Of a stretch of 63,326 nucleotides of DNA, positions 35,278 to 44,314 are shown piece by piece. The stretch spans positions 27,279-90,604 of the forward strand of contig NZ_LMTJ01000010.1 of the NCBI RefSeq assembly GCF_001510715.1, read 5' to 3'. Below the pieces are notes generated by a model. That model was not told the origin of the DNA. It saw only the letters and a list, made by a program, of their open reading frames with translations, and made no database searches. Position 1 is the first letter of the stretch. Each line of letters starts with the position of its first letter. The translations under genes were made by a program, and so were the position numbers. The DNA is from Bacillus sp. FJAT-29814 (GTDB lineage: Bacteria > Bacillota > Bacilli > Bacillales > Cytobacillaceae).

Positions 35278-35720
35278 AATGTTCAGTCATTGTTGAATAA
35301 AACAAGTGTGAACTCACTAGCACCCAATGTGTTGCCACATACACTGAACGCACGTGGAGTGTGTTTCAAGTGTGTTTCACAACTTATTTTCAAGAAAGGC
35401 GACTATCCTCTAGGGTGTTGCCTTTTCATGTTTCTTGTAAGGATGTACAAAATTGCATTGAATATAGACAGTGCCATTATTATTACAAGTGATCCTCTCT
35501 TTAATCTACAAGAACCCCTATATATCCTTTCATTTTGCTGCATACCGCACTTTTAACTCCAATTACAATGTTGAGATTTAGTTATTTTCGCAAACGGGTC
35601 AAAAGATTGAATAAGAATTGGAATTTTATATATATGTTTGGTCAATATAAAAAAGAAAAATCGTTAAGCATGCTTTTGTCATTATGAGTACCAATATTAC
35701 AAGAATAAAGGGATGATTTT
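35278..35720 (+). terminator. prsA-SDR intergenic region with terminator at 35396-35426
   Basis: AAGGCGAC / GTTGCCTT (35396-35424) with a 13-nt loop and T-run ends prsA. Before it the word GTGTGTTTCA is duplicated (35370-35390). Between 35430 and 35700 the sequence is AT-rich with no clear gene; an open frame 35290-35556 runs through the terminator and is rejected. The SDR ribosome binding site is AAAGGGATGATTTT. Confidence 0.6.
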
Positions 35721-36497
35721 ATGTTATTAAAAGACAAAGTCGTTTTAATTACTGGTGCAGCCGGCGGTATCGGTACTGCGGCAGCAAAAGCATTTGCAAA
35801 GGAAGGGGCAAAATTAGCGCTTGTGGATTTAAATGAAGATGCGCTAAAAAAAGTTTCCGAACAAGTGGAAGCTAGTGATATCTTATTCGTTTCTGCGGAT
35901 GTTACAAAAGAAGACCAGGTAAAAAATTATGTTGATAAAACCGTTGAAAAATATGGCCGTATCGATGTATTTATTAACAACGCCGGTGTAAATGGCGCCA
36001 ATGCACCAATCGTAGAGCAAACGGAAAAAAACTTGCGATTTGTTATGGATGTTAACTTCTTTGGGGCTTATTACGGTTTAAAATACGTTCTTAGTGTCAT
36101 GCGAGAACAAAAATCTGGTTCTGTTGTCAACACAGCTTCAAACGGTGGATGGCTTGGTGCTCCGGGAATGAGTGTTTATGTTGCATCGAAACATGCTCTT
36201 CTCGGACTTACAAAATCTGCAGCTTTAGAAATGGCGTCATATGGCGTACGCGTAAATGCTGTTGCTCCAGGCGCAACAAATACAGAGATGATGCGTAGAA
36301 TTGAAAGAAATGCAGTTGGAGAAGAACATGCTGAGGAAGCGCAAAAAGCATTTGCGGCTGCTGTTCCAATGGGGCGCTATGCTACACCAGAAGAAATCGC
36401 AGATTTGATGGTATTCTTAGGTTCAGATAAATCTAGGTTCATTGATGGAACGATGGTTCGTATTGATGGCGGCATGTCTTCCACTTCTGCACAATAA
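35721..36497 (+). CDS. short-chain dehydrogenase/reductase (classical SDR)
   Basis: 258 residues. NAD(P) motif TGAAGGIGTAA near 11-21, NNAGVNG near 87, catalytic Ser in VVNTASNGG and YVASK near 152-156. The acidic residue after strand 2 (LVDLNED) favours NAD over NADP. Substrate unknown. Codon use is more AT-rich than in the aceBA or gat genes. Monocistronic by context. Confidence 0.85.
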   Translation: MLLKDKVVLITGAAGGIGTAAAKAFAKEGAKLALVDLNEDALKKVSEQVEASDILFVSADVTKEDQVKNYVDKTVEKYGRIDVFINNAGVNGANAPIVEQTEKNLRFVMDVNFFGAYYGLKYVLSVMREQKSGSVVNTASNGGWLGAPGMSVYVASKHALLGLTKSAALEMASYGVRVNAVAPGATNTEMMRRIERNAVGEEHAEEAQKAFAAAVPMGRYATPEEIADLMVFLGSDKSRFIDGTMVRIDGGMSSTSAQ

Positions 36498-36780
36498 TTT
36501 ATTAAGGGCTCGGAGGTTTGTTTTTTTTCTTGGAATTCTTGTCGGCAGGGTATTTAAATATTCTTTTAATAACCAAATAATTTTAGTAGGCACCCTTTAA
36601 TTAAAAGAAAGAAGGCAATGGGCTCAATTCTTAAAAGAATGGGCTCTTTTTTGAATTACGTAATAGAGGTTCGGAATTGAAGTTTTTTATTACTTGGAAG
36701 TATAGAGAGTTTTTTTAAGGTAAAAATAATTTTGAAATTGGTCAATCTGTCATATATTCGATGGTAAGGTGGTAGCCAAT
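36498..36780. other. intergenic region with GGGCTC direct repeat
   Basis: AATGGGCTC occurs twice around a small ATTCTT / AAGAAT dyad (about 36618-36653) and is followed by T, possibly the SDR terminator. Nothing else is recognised. Confidence 0.4.
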
Positions 36781-36921
36781 ATGGGCTTTTTTGACAAGTT
36801 GTTTGGGAAATCAACTAAAACGGAGGAAGAACCGATGACAAAATTAAATATTGGCATTATTTTAGGGAGTACACGGGAAGGGCTTAGTGAATATGCTAAG
36901 CCCTTCCCTATGTGCGATTAA
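36781..36921 (+). pseudogene. N-terminal remnant of an NAD(P)H-dependent FMN reductase
   Basis: ATG at 36781 opens MGFFDKLFGKSTKTEEEP, and a second ATG at 36835 with CGGAGGA upstream opens MTKLNIGIILGSTREG, the flavodoxin-like start of azoreductase/FMN reductases. The similarity stops after STREG and the frame ends 12 codons later at 36921, so only about 16 of some 180-190 residues remain. The break coincides with the left arm of a 13-bp perfect hairpin. Confidence 0.65.
36875..36908 (+). terminator. 13-bp perfect hairpin inside the reductase remnant
   Basis: GGGAAGGGCTTAG / CTAAGCCCTTCCC with an 8-nt loop TGAATATG. No strong T-run follows, so it may be a residual rearrangement joint rather than a terminator. 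Confidence 0.55.
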
Positions 36922-37136
36922 TTGACTTTTCGAAAAACAAGGTTGATTCTTTCAACCAAGTATAATACTATAATTATAGCCAACTAAACTCATTGGAATT
37001 AAATGATTAACAAGAAACAAGAAACATTTTCTTAAAAAAGCTGGGTTGCTTTCTATTGTGAATAAGTCTAAAAAGGTAAATTTTATTAACTTGACACCAA
37101 TCATCAAACATTTGGAAAAATTGAAGGTGAAGTAAA

Positions 37137-38060
37137 TTGAAACTTTATGATTCGGTTCTGGATTTAATTGGAAATACCCCTATCGTGAAATTAAACAAAT
37201 TACCAGATGCATCTGGTGCAAAGGTATATATAAAATTGGAATCCTTTAACCCCGGGGGTAGTGTAAAAGATCGTGCCTCCATTAGTATGATTGACCGTGC
37301 AGAGAAAGAGGGCAAACTGATTCCGGGAACAAGCACGGTCATCGAGCCGACTTCCGGAAATACTGGGATTGGGATTGCTATGGTATGTGCAGTCAAAGGG
37401 TATCGCTGCATCATTACAATGCCTGATAATGCAACCGCTGAGCGTGTGAAAATTTTAAAAGCATATGGTGCTGAAGTCCACCTCACTCCAGCGAACAGAA
37501 GAATGCAAGGGGCAATTGATAAAGCCAACCAATTAGCTGAATCCATTTCAGATAGCTTTATTCCAATGCAATTTGAAAATACTGCAAATGCAGATGCCCA
37601 TCGTGGAACAACTGCAGTTGAAATTTTAGAGGCATTCGAGGGCAAATTGGACGCACTTGTGTTGACCGCTGGAACAGGAGGAACTGTCACAGGTGTTGGG
37701 GAAGAGTTAAAAAAGCGAATTCCAGACTTGAAAATTTACGTCGTGGAACCGTTTGGATCCCCTGTTTTATCAGGGGGGGAGCCTGGACCTCATAAAATCC
37801 CAGGAACAGGCCCGGGTTTTATTCCCAAAATTTTAAATCGCTCCATCTATGATGAAATTTTACTCATTAAGGATGAAGATGCCCAAAAGACTGCACGCCG
37901 GCTGGCGGCGAAAGAAGGCATTTTCGTAGGCGCGTCTGGAGCATCCTCCACCTATTTTGCTATCGAGATAGCAAAAAACTTGCCTTTAACAGCTCGTGTC
38001 CTTTGTTTGGCTCCTGACACGGGGGAACGGTATCTATCTTCCGACTTATTTCCAGAATGA
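37137..38060 (+). CDS. cysK: cysteine synthase (O-acetylserine sulfhydrylase)
   Basis: 307 residues from TTG at 37137. PLP enzyme making cysteine from O-acetylserine and sulfide. The PLP lysine is in NPGGSVKDR (about residue 42), TSGNTG binds the substrate carboxylate (about 69-74), and GTGGTVTGV binds the phosphate. Slightly divergent from the housekeeping CysK in the LSGGEPGPHKI region, so a paralogue using another acceptor is possible. The 216-bp stretch upstream shows no S-box or T-box. Confidence 0.88.
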   Translation: MKLYDSVLDLIGNTPIVKLNKLPDASGAKVYIKLESFNPGGSVKDRASISMIDRAEKEGKLIPGTSTVIEPTSGNTGIGIAMVCAVKGYRCIITMPDNATAERVKILKAYGAEVHLTPANRRMQGAIDKANQLAESISDSFIPMQFENTANADAHRGTTAVEILEAFEGKLDALVLTAGTGGTVTGVGEELKKRIPDLKIYVVEPFGSPVLSGGEPGPHKIPGTGPGFIPKILNRSIYDEILLIKDEDAQKTARRLAAKEGIFVGASGASSTYFAIEIAKNLPLTARVLCLAPDTGERYLSSDLFPE

Positions 38061-38114
38061 TTTTTACAAAAAGTTCTCCCTTTAAAACGATAAGAACCAG
38101 TACCTCCATATATA

Positions 38115-38156
38115 AAAAGACATCCTTCCAGTGCAGGGCAGGGGGATGTCTTTTTT
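38115..38156 (+). terminator. terminator of cysK
   Basis: AAAAGACATCC / GGATGTCTTTT with an 18-nt loop and T-run. Confidence 0.85.
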
Positions 38157-38247
38157 GCATGTTCTTGTAATCGTTTTCCTTTTATGTTATGAGTGAAGAA
38201 TGTAAAAAACTAACAATCAATTTAATATTTTGAAAGGGGCAATAAAA

Positions 38248-39018
38248 TTGAAAAACAAACTGAAGGAAAAAATGTTAAACGGTGAGAAAACGTTAGGTAC
38301 TATCCATCAAATTGGAAGTGCTACAGCAGTTGAAGCTTTGGGCTATGCGGGATTTGATTATGTTTTAATCGATACTGAACATGGGCCATTCGATGTAGAA
38401 AGTGTACAAACCTTGGCACGTGCAGCTAAATTGGCAGACATTACTCCATTGGTTCGGGTAAAGGATGGGGAACGTAACTCAATTCTTAAAATGCTTGATG
38501 TTGGTGCCATGGGATTAATTATTCCAAATGTACAATCAGTTGATGAAGTAAAAGACATCATCAAATTCGGAAAGTATTTTCCACTCGGAGAACGCGGTAT
38601 AGCACCAACAAGCGGGAGCAGCTTCTGGTATGCAGAATATGCACAGCAAGGGTTAGATCACTACTTTGAGGTAAGCAACAATGAAACGTTAATCATTCCG
38701 CAATGTGAAACACGAGGATGTTTAGACAGTATTGAAGAAATCGTTGCTTTGGATGGTGTTGATGGAATTTTCATTGGACCTTATGATTTATCTACTGCAT
38801 TAGGTAAACCAGGCCAATTTGATGATGAAGAAGTAAAAGGAGCTATTCAAAGGGTATTGGATGCATGTAAAAAAGTGAATAAATTTTCCTTCATTTATGC
38901 TGGTTCCGAAGCCGACATCAAGTCACGATACGAACAGGGGTATGATTCTGTTACTTACGGAATGGATGCCATCATTTTAATTGAAGCATGCAAGAAAATT
39001 GTTGCAAATTCAAAATAA
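38248..39018 (+). CDS. HpcH/HpaI family aldolase
   Basis: 256 residues from TTG at 38248, 7 nt after GAAAGGGGC; an upstream in-frame TTG overlaps that site. Class II metal-dependent pyruvate aldolase fold. Markers: DYVLIDTEHGPFD (metal/substrate region near 40-52), PLVRVKDGE, PLGERGIAP near 119 and GIFIGPYDLSTALG near 178-191. Substrates in the family include 2-keto-3-deoxy-rhamnonate and 4-hydroxy-2-oxo acids; the specific one is not evident. Confidence 0.87.
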   Translation: MKNKLKEKMLNGEKTLGTIHQIGSATAVEALGYAGFDYVLIDTEHGPFDVESVQTLARAAKLADITPLVRVKDGERNSILKMLDVGAMGLIIPNVQSVDEVKDIIKFGKYFPLGERGIAPTSGSSFWYAEYAQQGLDHYFEVSNNETLIIPQCETRGCLDSIEEIVALDGVDGIFIGPYDLSTALGKPGQFDDEEVKGAIQRVLDACKKVNKFSFIYAGSEADIKSRYEQGYDSVTYGMDAIILIEACKKIVANSK

Positions 39019-39041
39019 AATACCCGCTTTTGGACCACTTA

Positions 39042-39070
39042 TTGTCAACCACTTCCTCTCACTATATTAT
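39042..39070 (+). promoter_or_regulatory. promoter of the sigma/anti-sigma fusion gene
   Basis: TTGTCA (39042-39047), 17-bp spacer, TATTAT (39065-39070), predicted start near 39077. It looks like an ordinary sigma-A promoter. I see no AAC/CGT-type ECF promoter that would show autoregulation. Confidence 0.6.
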
Positions 39071-39108
39071 TGGTATAAAGAGAATGTTAGAGGGGGGACA
39101 AATTATTA

Positions 39109-41181
39109 ATGATCCCAGCAAAAATAGATCCCATTTCAATCACGACGATAAGAGAAAAAGGCATAGAATCCATCGTCGATTGGTTCGATCAGCACAAAGA
39201 ATCGTTCTATGCTTTGGGGTGGTCCTATTTTAGGAGCCAGCGGCAAATGGAAGAGCTTTTTTACCAGACCATTTTAAAAGTTTACAAGGAGTTTCCCCGA
39301 TTTAAAAATGTAACATCATTCGAAACGTGGGTAACGTCAATTTTTATAAATACCTGCCATGAGCTTCATGAGGATAGAAGTTTACAAGCTTTAGAGGAAA
39401 GCGAACAACATAAGGATTTATTTAAAGCACTCGATCAATTGGAAGAGCATGTGAAGGAAGCAATGGCCCTTACATATATAAAGGGGTTATCTCAGGAGGA
39501 TGCTGCGCAGCTTCTAAAAGTTTCAATGGAAGAGATGAAAGTGCTTTTGTTTTCTGGAATCCAGACACTTAGAAAAGAAATGGGGTACGACCCAACTTTT
39601 AATGGGTGTAGGGAGTATCGTGGGTATTACATTAATTACTTGGAAGGAACCTTAGAGAGATCGAAAAAGGTTGCATTAGAGATACATATTTATCATTGCC
39701 AGCACTGTCAGGAGGATTTGGCTTCCTTACAGGAGGTCATGCTAACCATGTCAAGTTTTCCAGAAAAGATGGCGAATTTCCATGTGCCATCTGATTTCAT
39801 GAAAAACGTCAAAGCAAGGCTGGCAGAAAAGGAAAGGCAGAGACAACTGAAGTTCAAGAAACGTAAACGAACGGGGATTGTTTTTGCGGGTGTTATTGCA
39901 TTACTAATAGGTATAGAAGTTATTGCGGGTTCCTTTTCCAACCTCTACTATACATGGACAGAAGAAGATCAGGAATTGCGCGCCTTTCTGCAACAGGACA
40001 TTGGTGAGAGACTAGACCTAGAAGCAGAAAGCGATGGAGTGAAAATTAAGATTAAGAGCGCAATTGCTGATCATGTTCAGACGCTTATTTTTTATGAAAT
40101 AGAAGATACAGCTGCAGACAATCAATATGTCATGAATTATAATGATGGAGTCTTTGTGGAGAACGAGCATGAAATCATGAGCCGTGAAATGTTTCCAAGG
40201 TATTATCCACCAGACCTGGAGTCGAATCTAAATAAGGGCAAAAAGAATGTGTATCAAGGTAAGATGAGTCTGATGCCACTCACATCGGATAAAGGGACAA
40301 TTAAACTTCAAATCACAAGGTTGCAGAAATTGATTTCTAATTCAAATCAAAAAGGTATTAATCCTTACGAGAACATCGACTTTAAAACAGGAGAGTGGAA
40401 TTTTGAGATTCCTGTAACTAAGCAGCCCGCTATCGAATATGCATTGGATGAAGAAACAGAAATCGAAGGAATCCCCGTTCGATTTAATAAACTAATCCTT
40501 GCTCCGACGGCGACGATTCTGCAATTTGGTATTAATCATGAACAGCCGGAAAAGCGGATTGATATTATCAACTTTGACAATCTGGAAGTGAATAATGAAA
40601 AAGTGAAAGCAGATCGGTATGGCAGCTTTTTCATGAATCCAGAGCTAGACATGAATTGGATTGCTTTTCAAGCATATTTTGATCCGCTTTATGGGAAAAA
40701 ACCAAAAAAGGTCAACATTCAATTAAAATCTGCCCAATTAACAGTGGAAGACAGAAAAACAGTCGAACTGGATGCCTCTAAGGAATATCCTCAAACCTTG
40801 GAATATGCAGGCAGCACCATCACCATTGAAAAGGTAGAAATTGGCCAGCCAGCCAATATTGTCATAAGTGATCGTGAAGTTGAGAATCGAGCATTTGAGT
40901 CACTAAACTTCAATATTTTGGGTGAGGAAGAGAACGAAAATAGTTCAATGGAGATGGAGCAAGAAGGCGTCCTCGTGGATAAAAACGGAATAAAATACGA
41001 TATAAATGAAAGACATTTTCCATTTGAGGAAATTGAGCAACCTCGTTATTTCTTTACGGTCCAGAACATCCGAATGCATAGTAATAACCCTGGAGAGGAT
41101 GTCATTCCAAAATGGCTGGAGATTTACGGCTATAATACTACGAAATACTTGGAGGATGTAGTGAGGATTTCGGTGAAATAA
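39109..41181 (+). CDS. ECF sigma factor fused to a zinc-type membrane anti-sigma factor with DUF4179-like ectodomain
   Basis: 690 residues in one frame. Residues about 20-90 resemble sigma region 2 (MEELFYQTILKVYKEFPRF, ETWVTSIFINTCHE) and 100-158 region 4 (LTYIKGLSQEDAAQLLKVS). Then a ZAS anti-sigma motif: C167, H193-x3-C197-x2-C200. A basic stretch and one transmembrane helix (about 256-275, IVFAGVIALLIGIEVIAG) follow, then a 410-residue outside part, first resembling DUF4179, then DUF5643-like. Normally sigma and anti-sigma are separate adjacent genes. Release of the sigma part would need proteolysis. ATG follows GAGGGGGGACAAATTATTA. Monocistronic. Confidence 0.88.
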   Translation: MIPAKIDPISITTIREKGIESIVDWFDQHKESFYALGWSYFRSQRQMEELFYQTILKVYKEFPRFKNVTSFETWVTSIFINTCHELHEDRSLQALEESEQHKDLFKALDQLEEHVKEAMALTYIKGLSQEDAAQLLKVSMEEMKVLLFSGIQTLRKEMGYDPTFNGCREYRGYYINYLEGTLERSKKVALEIHIYHCQHCQEDLASLQEVMLTMSSFPEKMANFHVPSDFMKNVKARLAEKERQRQLKFKKRKRTGIVFAGVIALLIGIEVIAGSFSNLYYTWTEEDQELRAFLQQDIGERLDLEAESDGVKIKIKSAIADHVQTLIFYEIEDTAADNQYVMNYNDGVFVENEHEIMSREMFPRYYPPDLESNLNKGKKNVYQGKMSLMPLTSDKGTIKLQITRLQKLISNSNQKGINPYENIDFKTGEWNFEIPVTKQPAIEYALDEETEIEGIPVRFNKLILAPTATILQFGINHEQPEKRIDIINFDNLEVNNEKVKADRYGSFFMNPELDMNWIAFQAYFDPLYGKKPKKVNIQLKSAQLTVEDRKTVELDASKEYPQTLEYAGSTITIEKVEIGQPANIVISDREVENRAFESLNFNILGEEENENSSMEMEQEGVLVDKNGIKYDINERHFPFEEIEQPRYFFTVQNIRMHSNNPGEDVIPKWLEIYGYNTTKYLEDVVRISVK

Positions 41182-41191
41182 GAGAAGAAGG

Positions 41192-41239
41192 AAAAAGGTG
41201 TACTCTCTGACTAGAAGTTTCAGAGAGTACACCTTTTTT
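41192..41239 (+). terminator. terminator after the sigma fusion gene
   Basis: AAAGGTGTACTCTCTGA / TCAGAGAGTACACCTTT, about 17-19 bp of perfect pairing, 9-nt loop, T-run. A-rich on the other side, so it may also end the converging brnQ. Confidence 0.93.
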
Positions 41240-41296
41240 ATTTTTAAAAATATAAAGTATTGTAATTTTTATCGATTCCGTTCCCTACGATGCCTT

Positions 41297-42655
41297 TTAC
41301 CTTAAGGGAATCCGTAAAAATTTCAGCATGCCGATGATGGCCGAACTAATTGCAATTGCTATTAGTGCCGGAAGCAGCCAGCCAAGCCCCTGGTCATAAA
41401 GCGGCAGTACCCGTTCATAGAAAGAAACGATCGGTGCGAGCCATTGGAAATATTCTAAGCCGAGCTGCTGGCAAAGGAACTTAAAACCATCGATCACGCT
41501 AACCAAAAAGGTGATGGAGGTTCCGATAGCATAAATGAATGGCGACAGCCTAAAGGCCTTTGATAAAAATGTCAGCATCATGAGTACAATGGCCAGTGGG
41601 TACAGAAGCATCAGTACCGGGATCGAAAAATTAATGATGTTCGATAATCCGAAGTTGGCAATGATAAATGAAACCAATGAAAAGAAGCTAACCCACATTG
41701 TATAGCTGATTTTTGGAACAAGAGTATGGAAATACTCCCCACACGAAGTAATCAGGCCTATGCTTGTTGTCAGGCAGGCAAGTATAATGATAATGGATAG
41801 CATGATGGTTCCTGCTGTTCCAAAATAAAACGATGCGGTTTCCCCCAGCACAGGGCCGCCTGTTTCGAAAAGTCCAAACCTTACCGTACTCGATGCTCCC
41901 AGATAGGCAACACCGACATAAATGATTCCAAGGAAGATAATCGCCACGAATCCGGATTTTGCTGAAGCAGTAAGGATTCCTCTGGTAGAGGTTATTCCCA
42001 TCTCGCGTATCGCTTGAATGACGATGATACCAAAAACAAGCGATGCCAGTGCGTCCATGGTATTGTAGCCCTCCATAAAACCCTTCACAAACGCTCCATT
42101 TGCATAAGCCTCTTGGGGTGCCCCAATTTCGCCCATTGGTTTTACAATAACCATCACCAATAAAACGAAAATCAAGATAATGATAGCGGGCGAGAGAACT
42201 TTCCCAATTCGGTCAACCAATTTCGCCGGATTCAAGGAAAGCCACATGGTTACAGCAAAAAATAGGAAAGAAAAGATCAGCAGCCCGATTTGTCCGCCAC
42301 CTTCGCTTAAAAATGGTGCAATCCCGATATCAAAAGCAACTGCACCAGTCCGTGGCGCTGCAAAAAAAGGTCCGATAGTTAAATAAAGAAGCGAGGTAAA
42401 GACAACACCATAAATCGGATGAACCCGGCTAGCTAGCTCCTGAAGGTTGCTGGCTCCGGAAACGCCCATCGCCAAGATTCCCAAAAAGGGCAGGCCGATT
42501 CCAGTGATCAAAAATCCTGCCACAGCAATCCAAACATTTGAACCGGCATTTTGGCCGAGTGAGGCGGGAAAGATCAAATTTCCAGCGCCAAAAAACAAAG
42601 CAAATAACATAACTCCGATGATAAAATATTTTGAAAAAGGCAATTTATTTTCCAT
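41297..42655 (-). CDS. brnQ: branched-chain amino acid:cation symporter BrnQ (LIVCS family)
   Basis: 452 residues with about twelve transmembrane segments. Family markers: FALFFGAGNLIFPASLGQ near 17-34 and GFITxTGIGLP-like LITGIGLPFLG; FFAAPRTGAVAFD near 100. Imports leucine, isoleucine and valine with sodium or protons. ATG follows AAAGGAGAAATACCTTA. No T-box leader is seen upstream. Confidence 0.9.
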   Translation of the reverse strand: MENKLPFSKYFIIGVMLFALFFGAGNLIFPASLGQNAGSNVWIAVAGFLITGIGLPFLGILAMGVSGASNLQELASRVHPIYGVVFTSLLYLTIGPFFAAPRTGAVAFDIGIAPFLSEGGGQIGLLIFSFLFFAVTMWLSLNPAKLVDRIGKVLSPAIIILIFVLLVMVIVKPMGEIGAPQEAYANGAFVKGFMEGYNTMDALASLVFGIIVIQAIREMGITSTRGILTASAKSGFVAIIFLGIIYVGVAYLGASSTVRFGLFETGGPVLGETASFYFGTAGTIMLSIIIILACLTTSIGLITSCGEYFHTLVPKISYTMWVSFFSLVSFIIANFGLSNIINFSIPVLMLLYPLAIVLMMLTFLSKAFRLSPFIYAIGTSITFLVSVIDGFKFLCQQLGLEYFQWLAPIVSFYERVLPLYDQGLGWLLPALIAIAISSAIIGMLKFLRIPLR

Positions 42656-43024
42656 TAAGGTATTTCTCCTTTAGTTTTTCCTGTTAGTAGAAACTAATTT
42701 TACTATTCTTAAAATTAAAACGCAACATATTTCTTCATTATTTAGATTATTTAGAAATAAAGGAGGAGATAGATAGATACTGATTTTGATGCTTGATTTA
42801 CATAATTTTGATCAGAAATATTAAGATGTGTAATATTTTACTAATATAATTCTAAGTGATCGGGGATAGTCAAAGGGATATTATATTTCAATAATTCGAA
42901 CGGAGATTGAGGGGGAATTTGTTTGTGTATTAAAAAAGGTAACATTCCAGGATTGGGATGTTACTCTTTTGGTGCTAATATTCCTTTTAACTGTACCGCC
43001 TGACGCTTAAGTATTTCTGAATTT
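42656..43024. other. brnQ upstream region and 3' flank of the HTH gene
   Basis: AT-rich. On the minus strand a 23-codon frame starting near the stop of the HTH gene (about 43027) and ending near 42958 is open but runs into the terminator arm and is not called. An AAAGGAGGAGATAG site near 42759 on the plus strand has no useful frame behind it. Confidence 0.4.
42932..42964 (-). terminator. terminator of the HTH gene
   Basis: GTAACATCCC / GGAATGTTAC on the minus strand, 10 bp with one G-T pair, followed by a T-run in that direction. Confidence 0.8.
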
Positions 43025-43513
43025 TCAAGCAATTACCCCCGCTAGCGGCTTCAAACTGAAATAATCCAGCGCTTGATTGACCTCCTGAATATCGTATATC
43101 TTTTTTTCTAAACAGAACTGAATCACTAAATCAAATGTATCACTGTCAGACAAAGAGTAACCCGCAGCACTCAACAGCTTGTCGGTTTCTTTTTTGTTCA
43201 ATTCAAGTGCAAGTGCTAGGGCAATAACGGTATTTTTTCCTGGACGATAGTCGGGATTGGAGCGAATTTTGGAAAAATGCCGGCGGTCAATTCCGGCTTT
43301 TTTATAGATGTCTGAGTCGGTGGAACGTTTTTGATCAATAAAACCAAACAGGGTTTTGTTAAAGGCAGGCTGGCGCTTATTTTTTATGAAATCCTCCAAA
43401 GCAATATTATGAAGTTCATCTGAGATGCTTTCTTCCATCTTGGAAAAAGCAAGCCTATTTAGGTGAAGGTCAATATATTCCTGCAACTCTATTAATAGTT
43501 TTTGGTCAAGCAT
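43025..43513 (-). CDS. XRE-like DNA-binding domain protein, divergent partner of the VWA gene
   Basis: 162 residues. The N-terminal half is acidic and helical; the C-terminal half holds a compact helix-turn-helix-like domain: SDIYKKAGIDRRHFSKIRSN (about 67-86), GKNTVIALALALELN and ETDKLLSAAGYSLS. This tail recurs in Firmicutes proteins of unknown function. It is transcribed away from the VWA gene, with start codons 93 bp apart, so it may regulate or act with it. Function otherwise unknown. Confidence 0.65.
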   Translation of the reverse strand: MLDQKLLIELQEYIDLHLNRLAFSKMEESISDELHNIALEDFIKNKRQPAFNKTLFGFIDQKRSTDSDIYKKAGIDRRHFSKIRSNPDYRPGKNTVIALALALELNKKETDKLLSAAGYSLSDSDTFDLVIQFCLEKKIYDIQEVNQALDYFSLKPLAGVIA

Positions 43514-43606
43514 AATAAACCCCCGTAAATGTCGCCTAGCAAGCGACCAAATAATGGATGAACTTAACTATTATTATAGTATAAACAAGCCGAAAGGATG
43601 ATAGAG

Positions 43607-44206
43607 ATGAATACGAATCTGACAGAAATTATTTTCTTGCTTGATCGAAGCGGGTCGATGGCGGGGCTAGAGAGTGATACAATTGGAGGCTTCAATGGTT
43701 TTATTGAAAAGCAAAAGCAAATGGAGGGAGACACGCTCGTCACAGCTGTTTTATTTGATGATCAATATGAAATTCTTTGGAATGGAATAAAGGCAGAACA
43801 GACGAAGCTCACCAAGAGGGATTATTTTGTGAGAGGTATGACAGCACTGTTGGATGCAGTAGGTAAAACGATACTAGATGTAGGTTATCGGTTGGCGAAA
43901 ACACCGGAGGAAGACAGGCCGGGAAAGGTGATTTTTGTTATAACAACAGACGGAATGGAAAATGCCAGCAGGGAATTTACCTATGAAAAAGTGAAAGAAT
44001 TAATCAAGCACCAGCAGGAAAAATATAATTGGGAGTTTATTTTTTTGGGAGCAAATATAGACGCTGCCGAAGAAGCGGACAGCCTTGGGATTGATGTGGC
44101 CAATGCTTTTAGCTTTGAAGCATCGGAAAAGGGCGTCGAAATTATGTATAACATGGTTAGTGAAGCGGTATCGGAGAGAAGGCAAGACATTAGAAAAAAG
44201 CGATAG
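43607..44206 (+). CDS. VWA domain protein
   Basis: 199-200 residues from ATG at 43607, 8 nt after AAAGGA; an earlier ATG overlaps that site. A lone von Willebrand A fold. MIDAS metal site: DRSGSM at about residues 13-18, the Thr in RGMTALLDAVG near 78 and ITTDGMENAS near 110. No signal peptide, so it is cytoplasmic. Small cytosolic VWA proteins often partner with ATPases or regulators; none is adjacent except the divergent HTH gene. Confidence 0.85.
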   Translation: MNTNLTEIIFLLDRSGSMAGLESDTIGGFNGFIEKQKQMEGDTLVTAVLFDDQYEILWNGIKAEQTKLTKRDYFVRGMTALLDAVGKTILDVGYRLAKTPEEDRPGKVIFVITTDGMENASREFTYEKVKELIKHQQEKYNWEFIFLGANIDAAEEADSLGIDVANAFSFEASEKGVEIMYNMVSEAVSERRQDIRKKR

Positions 44207-44216
44207 TTTATAAATT

Positions 44217-44252
44217 GGTCAGTTCCAATTATGGGGCTGGCCTTATTATTTT
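44217..44252 (+). terminator. weak terminator after the VWA gene
   Basis: GGTCAGTTCC / GGGGCTGGCC, 10 bp with G-T pairs, followed by a T/A-rich tail. Confidence 0.55.
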
Positions 44253-44314
44253 GAATAAAGAAAAACTTTTTTATGAAAAATAACAGTGTATTGGATTGAT
44301 AAGGAGATGTATAG

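Noticed and set aside
35290..35556. 88-codon open frame after prsA
   Set aside because: It runs through the prsA terminator hairpin and has no ribosome site.
36925..37136. S-box or T-box before cysK
   Set aside because: The upstream sequence is AT-rich with none of the conserved core words.
42656..42780. T-box leader for brnQ
   Set aside because: No AGGGTGGNACCGCG-like sequence or stem I features upstream.
42958..43027. 23-codon frame after the HTH gene
   Set aside because: It overlaps the terminator arm and has only a weak upstream G-run.
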